DNA of 64,000 nt from Alteraurantiacibacter buctensis (GCF_009827655.1 NZ_WTYV01000001.1:310001-374000), one strand, 5' to 3'. Shown: positions 10,301-18,201, numbered from the stretch's first letter. A program made the numbers and translations. Notes: a model not told the origin generated them from the letters alone.

Positions 10301-10349
10301 CCCGGACGCCGCCGAAATCGACGACCTGGTATATGAGTTGCTGTCCTGA
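7347..10349 (+). CDS. Single-chain type IIG-like restriction-modification enzyme
   Basis: A 1000-residue protein from the GTG at 7347; a GTG at 7296 would add 17 residues but lacks a comparable ribosome site. The N-terminal domain has RIDVEV (Asp about 56) and LIEVKRD (Glu 65, Lys 67), a PD-(D/E)xK nuclease signature. A connecting helical region leads to the N6-adenine methyltransferase: YYTP (about 316), SAM motif I DPACGSGTF (about 340) and catalytic motif IV NPPW (about 550). The C-terminal third should hold target recognition. This nuclease, methyltransferase, specificity order in one polypeptide is that of type IIG / Eco57I-like enzymes, which methylate host adenines and cut unmodified DNA. 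No separate specificity subunit is present. It could be called a BREX PglX-like methylase, but no other BREX gene is visible. Confidence 0.85.
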   Translation: MIEIIKRLIARDSPRTEAEIQADIRSLLLSTPLQLHDGDLENVLLEAQVGDRRRIDVEVGSALIEVKRDLRRGGVKEEARQQLGGYVEARAEAFGRRFVGILSDGAEWVCYDLREGELHEVTTITVKSVDQADALIVWLEGVLATARDITPSPREIAARLGARSSSHDLDRATIASLYAANRDNPSIRMKRGLWSRLLTSTLGTQFEDTDDLFVEHTLLVNSAEIIAHSLLGIDPESIDPAALLAGNVFEESGIYGVVEQDFFDWVVEVEDGPRFVRALARRLARFDWASVDQDVLKVLYESVIGTDTRKRLGEYYTPDWLAELVVDAVAPDALEMRLLDPACGSGTFLFHAVRRFVVASEAAGRTLAETLRAVSRHVQGMDLHPVAVTLARVTYLLAIGRDRLTANGRGALFIPVYLGDSVQWDDQASNLWNAESLVVPVEDQAELFTSELRFPDILLNDAEMFDDLVEAMADMAARRDSGSRVPSLNPLFQRLGVPEQAQDVVRATFRTMCDLQDAGRNHIWSYYVRNLARPVWLARAANRVTALVGNPPWLAFRHMPERMQQTFREMSEQRGLWAGAEVATHQDLSALFVARAVELYLAPSGQFGFVMPNAVVDREHYAGFRTGHYASRTSSISIAFRPSWDLRRIRPHFFPRGSSVVFGHRAEVEPIEMPLDATIFSGRIPRGQTSISQVEPHLERRPGTVTIATGANSPYQSRFRQGAIFSPRVCFFVERRAAGPLGAVAGRTPIISSRSVNEKKPWKELPSIEGVVEDAFLRPMYSGESLLPYRVADPLLALVPAVDGRLLRTEEQIALYPGLADWWRRAEGLWNDNRKSEGLTLIEQLDWVGKMAAQFPTPRLRVIYNSSGMHVAAAKLRDPRGVLNNKLYWCAARSEEEADYLCALLNSPVTTEFVRPLMSYGKDERDIHKHVWKLPIPEFDPANRTLARLAELGALAEQLAGQVEVDPDLHFATSRRRIRERLVENPDAAEIDDLVYELLS

Positions 10350-10583
10350 TCTCGCGAGCACCGCCGACTAAGGGATTGTGGCTTTCCACTTGCCGAGCGC
10401 GGACTATCTAGAAGCGGCCCACCAGCTGAAGTTTCACCCGTCAAACCCCATCGCCAATATGAGGGGTAGTTATTGGCCCACGAGCGGACCATCGGCTTCT
10501 GGTGGCGGGAAAGCAGTAAGCTGAGGCTCGGCATCAACCGCGCTATGGACAGCCCTCGCCGATACAGGGTTGTTCGGCAAAAA
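10350..10583. other. Convergent intergenic gap without a gene
   Basis: This gap separates the restriction-modification gene from the oppositely oriented GHKL gene. I see no convincing gene or terminator. Around 10470-10492 it carries TATTGGCCCACGAGCGGACC, related to the intergenic fragments near 2100, 5660 and 7230. Confidence 0.4.
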
Positions 10584-12152
10584 TCAGGCGTCGGTCTCAA
10601 CCTTGAACAGCGTCTTGAGGACACCCTTAATCAGCCGCTCTGCGGAAGCCAACTCCTCATCACGCACTACCGGAGCCGTCGCGCCGTAAGTCAGCCGATC
10701 TATGTGACGACGAAGCGCCGCTATCTCAGCCCAACGCTCGGAAGATAAGGGGATGATCTTCTGCAACTTAGCGCTGGGAACCGGATCACGAAGCATCGTC
10801 CGGAGCTGCGCATTGGAGAAACTCTCCTCGCATTCGTTGACCAGCCACGCCTTGAAAGTACCGGTCAGCGTGACTTCCAACAAGTTCAGGGCCAGCCAAT
10901 TCGCATGGTCGAGCGGTTGCTTGGCAACGCCGACGGCAGCCACGACGCCTTCGTACAAGCCGACGACCCACGGCTTGCGCTTCGCGATCTTCTGGTTGGT
11001 CTTGGCGACACGCTCCGGAAGCCTTAGCCTGGAGGCAGGCGCATCGGGCAGAAATGAGCGATTTGCCTCGATGGCTTCGCTGATCGGGAGTTCGGTGATG
11101 GTGCCCTGCTGGTGAGCAAATACCTTTTCCGGCCAAGACCCCATCCAGATCCTAGAAATGCGAGCGTAGTCGCTCACCACATTCACCAGCCATTTGTGCA
11201 GGGCAAGAAAGGTGTGATGGTTGGTGCTGATCTCGGATTTACTACTGTTCCACGGCATCTCGCCGGCATCGCCCTTTATCGAGACGATGACCTTGGTAAG
11301 CGAAATTTTCGGGTGGGGTAGGCCGGCGAGTCCCTTAGCAAATCCAACGTCGATACTTTTCATCGCGGGCGCGACGAGACGGTCGTTGCAGTAGAAATAG
11401 ACCCCGTACTCGCCTGAAGCTGGGCTCGACTCGTTGCTGAGACCCGCCAGGACCTCGAGGGCAACTTCCCGTCCCAGCGGCGTGCGGAGGTTGCCGGAAT
11501 AGCGGCGAGGTCCGTAGTCAGGAGGGTAGGACCACTGATCGAAAAAGCGCGGTTCAATCGGCTCGCCATTCAAACTGAGTACGACGTTGGGCATCACGAG
11601 GAACTTGGCATAGGTTGCGCTAAGATGACTGCGCAGCAATCTCTCAGCCTCAACGTCGATAGCTACGCGCAGCCTGGCAAGTTCGACCCGTGTGGTTCCT
11701 TCCGAAGCTTCTGCAACCTGGAACAGCGGAAGCTCCCAGTCTTCGTCATCAAGCCAGCCATCGTCGAATTCGACCTGATACGTATCCGACTTGGGAATCC
11801 GCGTAATAATGCGGATATCCTTGGCGAGCGCAACGACTGCACGCTTGGTTCCTACCCCGAATATGCCAATCGTATCGTCCGTGGAATCCGAACCCGACTG
11901 GCCGGGACCTACGATGAACGTCAGGTCGTCTCGTGCCACCCCTCCGGCATTGTCCGAGACGACGATGCGGTTCTCTTCGCGATCTAGGGCAACCTCGACC
12001 GTGATGGGCACGGTGCGTCCGTTACGCGTCCACATGTCGAAGGCATTGTCGATCAATTCGCAGATGGATTTATTCAAATCATAGTCTGCAATGATGGACA
12101 GAAAGAGCCGCTTCGACGGTACGGCGTTGAGTTTTCCAACCTGCTTCTTCAT
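10584..12152 (-). CDS. GHKL-type (Hsp90/MutL/MORC-like) ATPase
   Basis: A 522-residue protein with a clear GHKL ATP-binding fold at its N-terminus: N-box ICELIDNAFDMW (about 30-41), G1 VSDNAGG (about 65-71), a lid motif GIFGVGTKRA (about 95-104) and a G3-like GTTRV near 155. The remaining 350 residues are not recognised, apart from a basic, Trp-containing region near the middle. GHKL proteins close as ATP-dependent clamps, and several anti-phage systems use such an ATPase as a sensor or clamp. It is transcribed away from the HNH-ATPase gene across a gap of only 93 bp, so the two promoters overlap or abut. That suggests, without proving, that all three genes form one system. Confidence 0.75.
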   Translation of the reverse strand: MKKQVGKLNAVPSKRLFLSIIADYDLNKSICELIDNAFDMWTRNGRTVPITVEVALDREENRIVVSDNAGGVARDDLTFIVGPGQSGSDSTDDTIGIFGVGTKRAVVALAKDIRIITRIPKSDTYQVEFDDGWLDDEDWELPLFQVAEASEGTTRVELARLRVAIDVEAERLLRSHLSATYAKFLVMPNVVLSLNGEPIEPRFFDQWSYPPDYGPRRYSGNLRTPLGREVALEVLAGLSNESSPASGEYGVYFYCNDRLVAPAMKSIDVGFAKGLAGLPHPKISLTKVIVSIKGDAGEMPWNSSKSEISTNHHTFLALHKWLVNVVSDYARISRIWMGSWPEKVFAHQQGTITELPISEAIEANRSFLPDAPASRLRLPERVAKTNQKIAKRKPWVVGLYEGVVAAVGVAKQPLDHANWLALNLLEVTLTGTFKAWLVNECEESFSNAQLRTMLRDPVPSAKLQKIIPLSSERWAEIAALRRHIDRLTYGATAPVVRDEELASAERLIKGVLKTLFKVETDA

Positions 12153-12245
12153 CGTGCCCTCCCGGCTCCCAATCTAAGGCGGGATCATCGGGGGCCAAGC
12201 ACAATATTCGGAACTTGCTTGGCAAGAGAAAGTCTGGGGAGGACA
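12153..12245. promoter_or_regulatory. Shared divergent promoter region of the GHKL and HNH-ATPase genes
   Basis: Only 93 bp separate the two starts. GGGGAGG at 12236-12242 is a strong ribosome site for the plus-strand gene, and GGGAGGGCAC, read on the minus strand just upstream of 12152, serves the GHKL gene. So short a gap must hold both promoters, which would make coordinated expression likely. Confidence 0.5.
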
Positions 12246-14519
12246 ATGCAGTATTTCGATCGATCCAAGGTTCCGCCGCCCCAGTCATTTCGCGGCGAAG
12301 CAGCGCGATCAGAGCGGCACAAGCTGCTCGACCTGTTTGGTCAGTCCTCAGATCGCAGGTCGCAGCTGAGTCTCGACAGCGAGTTAGGCTTTGGAGAGGA
12401 CACGCTGCGGGCTCTTGAGCAGCTGTTCAGCGGGAAGTGTGCGTTCTGCGAAGCGAAGCGCCCGGTGAATATCCATCATTTCCGACCGTCCGAAGAAGCA
12501 GAGCCTTTTGAAAAATCCGAGTTCGCTCATCTCTATTACACTTGGCTCCGCACCGATTGGAATAACACCTATGCGGCTTGTGAAACTTGCGCGGTAAACG
12601 CGGGCCGGCAATTTCCGGTTCGAAACGGTCGGCGGGGCGCCCTTCCCGAATTCCAAGAGCTAGAGCACTTCGCGAATGAGAACTACGGTGTGTGGCGCTG
12701 GCCACATAAAGATATTGGCTGGCTGCTGGATCCTTGCGCGACGCGATCCTTCACGACACATCTCGGGTTCGACCTCAGAGGTGGCATACAACCGCAATCT
12801 CGTGCTGGCGCCGAGACGATCGCAGTCTTTCGTCTCGACCGGGATGAGCTCAAAGTATCTCGAGCTCAGGCTTTCGAAGACTATCTGTACGTTCTGCGCG
12901 ATGACAAGCGTACGAGTGGGGTGTCAGAGGCTTTCGACTTCGGCGCACTGCAATACGGCGGAGCCTGGTTTCTCCTGCTACGCCGATTGACTGCGCGGAT
13001 CGCGCAGCGGCTCGAAATCGAGCTACCTTTAGAGCGCACTCGGCTATCGGCCGCATGGGACCGAATTCTTGCGACACAGATCGGGAAGGCCGCATTTGAT
13101 GCGTCTCTCGCCGACATAAGCCACCCGATTTCGAAGCCGGCTCGACCGGCCGTTCGCCGCACGCGCGTTAAATCGAGGCTGGCGGCCGTAAGGCTTAAAA
13201 ACTTCAAGGCGCTTGAGTCGCTCGAGCTGCTCATTCCCAAGCCAATTGCGCCGGATGCCGCCGCCGGTCTTGAAAGCGAGGCTTCGGCTCTGCTTATCCT
13301 CGGTGAAAATGCCGCAGGCAAAAGCTCGATCCTCGAGGCTCTGGCATTGGCGCTGTGCGACACGACCATCCGACAACGACTGGGCAAAGCGCCAAGCAGC
13401 TTTGTGCTGAGCCCTGACATGATGGGCCGCCTTGGCGCACCCGGCCCTCAGCACGCCACGGTCACTCTCGATCTCCACGACGAAGCGCCATTTACCTTGT
13501 CGATCGGGGACCAGTTTGAAGGTTCGGATAATAGAGCACTGCCACCAGTCTTCGCTTACGGCGCATTTCGCCAATATGCGTCCGACACCGCGCCGACGCG
13601 CAAGTTCGGCAAAGTCGGCACGCTGTTCAAATCGACGATGATCTTGCCCAATCCGGAAGCGTGGTTGCTCAGCCTTGGCGACGCCGAATTCGCGATGGTC
13701 GCGCGTGCGCTGCGGCGTCTTTTCACGATCGAGGGTGAGTTTAACGTTATCCTTCCCGACCGCGCCAATTCGCGGTGCCTGGTCGTCACAAAAGTTGGGT
13801 CGGGCGATGACGCCGAGGAGGTTCGCACCCCGTTAGCAGTGGTTTCTTCGGGCTTCCGGTCAGTTCTCGCTATGGTTTGCGACATTTTCCAGGGCTTGCT
13901 GCGCGACAAAGATGTGCGTGAGCGCGGGTTTGGCAGCGCCGATGCCATCATTTTGATCGACGAGATCGAAGCTCATCTCCATCCCCGCTGGAAAATGCAG
14001 ATCATGACGGCGTTTCGCCGGGTCTTCCCGCAAGCAACGATCATAGCGACCACGCACGATCCCTTATGTCTTCGGGGAATGCACGACCGTGAAGTGCTCG
14101 TGCTCAGCCGCGCACGCCGCGAGGCGGTGGGGCCGGATCAGGTTCCTGTAGTGGTTGAAACGCTCGCCGAACTTCCGAATGTGGAGAATTTGACCGTAGA
14201 GCAGCTGCTCACTTCGGACTTCTTTGCGATGTTTAGCACGGACTCTCCCGACGCAGAGCGTAAGCTCGCTGAGCTGGGAAATTTGCTCGCAAAGCGCGCG
14301 GCAGGGGGGCAACTGACGGGAGATGAAGATCGCGCGTTAAACCTGCTCGAGCGCGAAGTGATGGATTCACTCCCCTTGGGGTCCTCCGAGGTGCAACGAT
14401 TGGTGCAAGCGGCCGTGGCGGAATATTTGCAGCGACGGCGCGGCGCGTCGGCGGCGCAACTTGTGCGTCTGCATGGGGCAGCGCGCGACCGCATCATCAA
14501 TGCTCTCGAGGGCTTCTAA
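12246..14519 (+). CDS. Septu-like fusion: N-terminal HNH nuclease plus PtuA-like ABC ATPase
   Basis: A 757-residue protein from the ATG at 12246 (GGGGAGG three bases upstream); a TTG at 12219 is less likely. The first 130 residues form a zinc-binding HNH domain: GKCAFCE (Cys 65, 68), NIHHFRP (His 77, 78), WNNT (about 105) and CETC (Cys 112, 115). After a linker to about residue 310 comes an SMC/OLD-like ABC ATPase: RLKNFKALESL, Walker A GENAAGKSS (about 353-361), a signature-like SSGFRS (about 533), Walker B ILIDEIEAHLHP (about 569-580) and the switch His in ATTHDP (about 605). In Septu, PtuA is the ATPase and PtuB a separate HNH nuclease. Here an HNH domain is fused to the ATPase, and a second HNH protein follows immediately. 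It probably senses phage and cleaves nucleic acid. Confidence 0.8.
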   Translation: MQYFDRSKVPPPQSFRGEAARSERHKLLDLFGQSSDRRSQLSLDSELGFGEDTLRALEQLFSGKCAFCEAKRPVNIHHFRPSEEAEPFEKSEFAHLYYTWLRTDWNNTYAACETCAVNAGRQFPVRNGRRGALPEFQELEHFANENYGVWRWPHKDIGWLLDPCATRSFTTHLGFDLRGGIQPQSRAGAETIAVFRLDRDELKVSRAQAFEDYLYVLRDDKRTSGVSEAFDFGALQYGGAWFLLLRRLTARIAQRLEIELPLERTRLSAAWDRILATQIGKAAFDASLADISHPISKPARPAVRRTRVKSRLAAVRLKNFKALESLELLIPKPIAPDAAAGLESEASALLILGENAAGKSSILEALALALCDTTIRQRLGKAPSSFVLSPDMMGRLGAPGPQHATVTLDLHDEAPFTLSIGDQFEGSDNRALPPVFAYGAFRQYASDTAPTRKFGKVGTLFKSTMILPNPEAWLLSLGDAEFAMVARALRRLFTIEGEFNVILPDRANSRCLVVTKVGSGDDAEEVRTPLAVVSSGFRSVLAMVCDIFQGLLRDKDVRERGFGSADAIILIDEIEAHLHPRWKMQIMTAFRRVFPQATIIATTHDPLCLRGMHDREVLVLSRARREAVGPDQVPVVVETLAELPNVENLTVEQLLTSDFFAMFSTDSPDAERKLAELGNLLAKRAAGGQLTGDEDRALNLLEREVMDSLPLGSSEVQRLVQAAVAEYLQRRRGASAAQLVRLHGAARDRIINALEGF

Positions 14520-15533
14520 ATGCGAGCGGTAAACCGCGGCACGAAGCCGGCCCCTTCCGCCTTGAGCGTCCTGTCGGGTAATCCGAAGCGAACGGAATTG
14601 GATGCGGCACGAGCGCACATGACAGAGGAATTAGCGCTTGACACCAAGCGGTCGGCGTTCCCGTTCAAGGCGTACAAGGCCGACGAAGTCAAACGACGCT
14701 TGGAAGAGCTATTTCACGGCAAATGTGCTTACTGCGAAACCTTCTATGCCTCGCAAGCGCCGGTTGATGTTGAGCACTACAGGCCGAAGGGTGCCGTCGA
14801 GGGAGCCCCCGACCATCCAGGCTATTGGTGGCTAGGCATGGAGTGGTCCAATCTGTTGCCAAGCTGTCTCGACTGCAATCGCCGTCGAAAGCAGCGCGCG
14901 CCTGATGGCATCGGCGACCTAAACGTCCTCTACAAAGCGACCCAATCGGGTAAGAAAGATAGCTTTCCGGTTGCGGGCGTGCGCGCTGATAGTGAGAATG
15001 CGGAATTGGCGGCCGAGCATGCACTTCTTCTCGATCCGACGCGAGACGATCCGTCTGCACATCTGACCTACTGGCTTGGCAACGATGCCGCCGGGGGCCT
15101 TATTCTGCCGAAGCGCGTGGATGATTCGCCATCCAATCCTATCGAGCTGGCAGCAGTCGGAACTCCAGCAGCGATTGCGGCGGAGGCTGAGCACTCCAAC
15201 CTAAGTGTCCGCGGCGCTGTATCGATACAGGTTTACGGTCTCAATCGCATGCGGCTGGTTCAAGATCGTGCCCGACTGATTCAGCGAATGCGCTTTCTGG
15301 AGATTCTAGCCATCAACCTCGGCGATATCGCAAACACGCTTGAACAAGCCGGGCTCGTTGATGAACCCGTCGTCAGCGACGCCATCCGCAGTTTAAAATT
15401 GCTTCAGGGAAACATTCTGTCGGAGATGCGGGGGTTAGCGGCTCCCGATATGCCGTATTCGACGCTTGCGGCCGCCTACCTCGCCGATTTCAAGGCGCGT
15501 CTTTCGCCACCCGTAGCGCCTGAATATCCCTAG
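14520..15533 (+). CDS. PtuB-like HNH nuclease
   Basis: A 337-residue protein whose ATG follows the TAA of the HNH-ATPase gene with no gap, so the two are almost certainly co-translated. The HNH core is KCAYCE (Cys 69, 72), VDVEHYRPKG (Glu 85, His 86), WSNLLPSCLDCN (Asn 111, Cys 116 and 119), followed by a basic RRRKQR. This spacing closely matches the HNH domain fused to the neighbouring ATPase and that of PtuB proteins in Septu. Residues 150-337 are helical and unassigned. It is expected to be the nuclease effector activated by the ATPase complex. No reverse transcriptase is visible nearby, so this is not a retron-linked PtuAB. Confidence 0.8.
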   Translation: MRAVNRGTKPAPSALSVLSGNPKRTELDAARAHMTEELALDTKRSAFPFKAYKADEVKRRLEELFHGKCAYCETFYASQAPVDVEHYRPKGAVEGAPDHPGYWWLGMEWSNLLPSCLDCNRRRKQRAPDGIGDLNVLYKATQSGKKDSFPVAGVRADSENAELAAEHALLLDPTRDDPSAHLTYWLGNDAAGGLILPKRVDDSPSNPIELAAVGTPAAIAAEAEHSNLSVRGAVSIQVYGLNRMRLVQDRARLIQRMRFLEILAINLGDIANTLEQAGLVDEPVVSDAIRSLKLLQGNILSEMRGLAAPDMPYSTLAAAYLADFKARLSPPVAPEYP

Positions 15534-15713
15534 CCCGATCTCAAGGCCGTTCCCTTACAGCCAGGGGGGGGAAGGCCTGCGCCTAAGTTGTCCGGGCAGG
15601 CCACATTCCATTGGACTTCCCTGTCGCCCCAAGCATTGGTGCTGTCACTGACTGCCGGCCCCGCCAGATGGCCGCCGCCCTGACCGACGCGATCGGCGGG
15701 GCCTTGCGTGGTG

Positions 15714-15736
15714 GGAGCGGCGAAGGTCGCCGCTCC
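15714..15736 (+). promoter_or_regulatory. Perfect stem-loop just before the DUF3489 gene
   Basis: GGAGCGGCGA (15714-15723), a 3-base loop and TCGCCGCTCC (15727-15736) form a perfect 10-bp stem. It ends four bases before the CGGAG ribosome site at 15741. The position suggests translational or transcriptional control of the recombinase cassette, or a recombinase or accessory-protein site. The rest of the 15534-15752 gap has no gene I can support. Confidence 0.5.
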
Positions 15737-15752
15737 GCACCGGAGACCACCC

Positions 15753-16073
15753 ATGACCGATTTAATTGATACCTCGAAGCCGGCGAAGCGCGTGCGGCGT
15801 ATGGCGCGCGAGCCAAAGCAAGCTGCCGAGATGCACGCGATTGCCGAACCGGCTGTCGCAAACGCAATCAAGACCTCCAGCAAGGCCAACCAGGTCCTCC
15901 AGTTGCTGATGCGGCCCGAGGGCGCAACGATTGCCCAGATGGTGACTGCGACAGGTTGGCTGCCGCATACGACACGTGCGGCTTTGACTGGCTTGAAAAA
16001 GAAGGGTCACGTGGTGACGAGCGAAAAGATAACCGGCGAAGAGCGGGTCTACCGCGCGGCAGCGGCAGAATGA
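15753..16073 (+). CDS. DUF3489 winged-helix protein of the recombinase cassette
   Basis: A 106-residue basic protein starting at the ATG at 15753, eight bases after CGGAG. The C-terminal half (TIAQMVTATGWLPHTTRAAL, then GLKKKGHVVTSEK) is the helix-turn-helix of DUF3489, which regularly accompanies DUF2924 proteins and large serine recombinases in alphaproteobacterial islands. Its stop overlaps the next start (ATGA), so the three cassette genes form an operon. It is probably a DNA-binding accessory factor or regulator of the recombinase; its exact role is not established. Confidence 0.8.
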   Translation: MTDLIDTSKPAKRVRRMAREPKQAAEMHAIAEPAVANAIKTSSKANQVLQLLMRPEGATIAQMVTATGWLPHTTRAALTGLKKKGHVVTSEKITGEERVYRAAAAE

Positions 16074-16507
16074 CCGAGCGGAGCTACATCACCCTCGAAC
16101 GGCTGGCAGCGATGCCGCTGGGCGAGCTGAAGGCGGAGTGGACGCGGCGCTATGACGCACCCGCACCCAACTTATCGTCCGAACTGCTACGATTGGGTCT
16201 TGGCTACAAGATGCAGGAGCAGCGGCTAGGAGGGGTGAACCGCTCCACCCGGACCTTGCTGCGCCAAGTGGTTACCCAAGGAGAAAGAGGTGGGCCTGGC
16301 AGGCCCCTGCCGCGCAAACTTACCCCCGGCACCCGCCTGGTCCGCGATTGGCACGGGGTTGGCCACACCGTGGTCGTGCTGGAAGATGGCTTCGAGTTCG
16401 ATGGCAAGCACTGGAAGTCGCTTACAGCCATCGCCAAGGCAATCACTGGCAACCACTGGAACGGCCCGCTATTCTTCGGCCTGACCAAGCGAGGTAAGAA
16501 GCCATGA
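16070..16507 (+). CDS. DUF2924 protein of the recombinase cassette
   Basis: A 145-residue protein whose ATG shares ATGA with the stop of the DUF3489 gene. The features are those of DUF2924: an N-terminal helical part with ELKAEWTRRY and LGYKMQEQRLGG, then a beta-rich C-terminal part with PGTRLVRDWHG, HTVVVLEDGFEFDGKHW and SLTAIAKAITG. The second half is homologous to DUF4357-like DNA-associated modules. The family is found almost only upstream of serine recombinases on mobile elements, so a directionality or DNA-bridging role is likely. Its stop overlaps the recombinase start. Confidence 0.8.
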   Translation: MTERSYITLERLAAMPLGELKAEWTRRYDAPAPNLSSELLRLGLGYKMQEQRLGGVNRSTRTLLRQVVTQGERGGPGRPLPRKLTPGTRLVRDWHGVGHTVVVLEDGFEFDGKHWKSLTAIAKAITGNHWNGPLFFGLTKRGKKP

Positions 16508-18141
16508 GGACGCTGCGCTGCGCGGTCTACACTCGCAAGTCGACCGAGGATGGTCTGGAGCAAGAGTTCAACAGCCTCGACGCCCAGCGCGAGGCCTGCG
16601 AGGCTTACATCCTCAGCCAACGCCACGAGGGCTGGACACTGGTGCCCGATCGGTACGACGATGGCGGGTACTCGGGCGGCAATATAGAACGCCCTGGCCT
16701 CAAGGCCCTGCTTGCTGGCATCGATGCCGGACTGGTCGATGTCATCGTGGTCTACAAGGTCGACCGGCTGACCCGCAGCCTCGCAGACTTTGCCAAGATC
16801 GTCGAGCGGCTTGATGCGAAACAGGCCAGCTTCGTGTCGGTGACGCAAGCATTCAACACCACAACCAGTATGGGACGCCTCACCCTCAACGTGCTGCTCT
16901 CGTTCGCCCAGTTCGAGCGCGAGGTCACCGGCGAACGCATCCGCGACAAGATCGCGGCGTCCAAGAGGAAGGGCCTGTGGATGGGCGGGCCAGTTCCGCT
17001 CGGCTACCAGGTAATCGAGCGCAAGCTGTTGCCCGTGCCCGAGGAGGCCGAGCGGGTGCGCACAATCATGCAACACTACCTTGAAGTTCGGAATGTTCCC
17101 GCGCTGATCGAGATCCTGCGCGCCAAGGGCATGGTCACCAAGATCCAGCAGCGGGTCAGCGGCCCACATCGCGGAGGCATCCCATTCGCCCGAGGCAGCC
17201 TTTTCCACCTGCTCAAGAACCCGGTCTATCGCGGCAAGATCGTCCACAAGGGCAAGGTCTATGATGGTGAACACGAGGCCATCGTTGACCAGGGCCTGTG
17301 GGATGCAGTTCAGGCGCAGCTTGCTGCCAAGGCGCCGCCGAGGAAGCGACATAACAACGAACCACAGCAGGCCATGCTGCGCGGCCTCGTTACCGATCCG
17401 CAGGGTCGACCAATGGTGCCGACCTACGGCTCGAGCAAGACCAAGCGCTATGCCTATTACGAGACCCGCAAAGATCTTGCCCGACCTGGCGACGCCCCGG
17501 GCATCCGGTTCCAACGCGGTCAGTTTGAACGGCACCTGATTGTGCATCTCACCGCACTGCTCGAAGATGAGCACGCCCTGCGTCATCTCACTGCCTTCGA
17601 GGAAGCAGGGCACTTGCGAACCTTGTTTGCCACTGGTCGATTGCTCGCCAGTCAGCTCGCGCTTCAATCCATGCGCGAAGCTGCGCTCAGAAGTCTCGTC
17701 GTTTCCCTTGAGGTTCAATCTGAACGGATCGATGTTGTGCTCAACGCCGAGGCGCTGGCCAGTGCAGCCAGCGGCCTGCTCAACTGGAGCATCCCCCTAC
17801 CTGCACGCCGACCTTTCCGCGAAGTCCGACTTCGGATCGACAGTGATGCAAATGCTAACCACGCATCAGGTGACCTGCTAGGCCTGATCGCCGAGGCCAT
17901 GACTGCCCAGCGGCTTGTCCTCGCCTCGCCCGCAATATGCCTGGCCCAACTGGCCAAGCGCGAGGGTCGCTGTCGCACCCAACTCACACGACTGCTTCGC
18001 CTGTCATGGCTCAGCCCGCGCATCGTCGATGCCATCTTCGATGGCTCCCAGCCCATCGGGCTGACCCGCCGCGCCCTGCTGCTTTGTGACCTGCCCATTG
18101 CCTGGGCCGACCAGGAGCGCCAGTTCGGCATCGCCGCCTAG
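16504..18141 (+). CDS. Large serine recombinase (island integrase)
   Basis: A 545-residue protein, of the size of large serine recombinases. The N-terminal resolvase domain has the nucleophile in YTRKSTEDG (Ser 13), SLDAQREAC, DDGGYSGGN and the Arg-rich catalytic DRLTRSLADF. The Recombinase domain follows (GPVPLGYQV to about residue 260, including LLKNPVYRGKIV), and then a C-terminal region without the usual four-Cys zinc ribbon. The start overlaps the DUF2924 stop by four bases (ATGA). It is the last gene before tRNA-Leu and is read towards it. It should integrate and excise the island; the tRNA 3' end is the natural attachment site by position, but this is inferred. Confidence 0.9.
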   Translation: MRTLRCAVYTRKSTEDGLEQEFNSLDAQREACEAYILSQRHEGWTLVPDRYDDGGYSGGNIERPGLKALLAGIDAGLVDVIVVYKVDRLTRSLADFAKIVERLDAKQASFVSVTQAFNTTTSMGRLTLNVLLSFAQFEREVTGERIRDKIAASKRKGLWMGGPVPLGYQVIERKLLPVPEEAERVRTIMQHYLEVRNVPALIEILRAKGMVTKIQQRVSGPHRGGIPFARGSLFHLLKNPVYRGKIVHKGKVYDGEHEAIVDQGLWDAVQAQLAAKAPPRKRHNNEPQQAMLRGLVTDPQGRPMVPTYGSSKTKRYAYYETRKDLARPGDAPGIRFQRGQFERHLIVHLTALLEDEHALRHLTAFEEAGHLRTLFATGRLLASQLALQSMREAALRSLVVSLEVQSERIDVVLNAEALASAASGLLNWSIPLPARRPFREVRLRIDSDANANHASGDLLGLIAEAMTAQRLVLASPAICLAQLAKREGRCRTQLTRLLRLSWLSPRIVDAIFDGSQPIGLTRRALLLCDLPIAWADQERQFGIAA

Positions 18142-18172
18142 GCGACCAAACAATCCGGCAAATCGAGGTGAA

Positions 18173-18201
18173 GCCGGGTTCTCGCGGACAGAGAATCCGG
18201 C
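18173..18201 (+). terminator. Stem-loop after the recombinase gene
   Basis: GCCGGGTTCTC (18173-18183) and GAGAATCCGGC (18191-18201) pair over 11 bases with one G-T wobble around a 7-base loop, followed by the weak T-tract ATTCTTCT. A larger dyad, GGTGAAGCC at 18167-18175 and GGCTTCACC at 18241-18249, encloses it. It could be the cassette terminator or part of the element's attachment or boundary region. Confidence 0.5.

Noticed and set aside
7347..10349. BREX system (PglX)
   Set aside because: No other BREX gene (pglZ, brxC, brxL) is in the window; the N-terminal nuclease domain fits type IIG better.
12246..15533. Retron with PtuAB effector
   Set aside because: No reverse transcriptase gene or retron-like ncRNA is visible in the flanking sequence.
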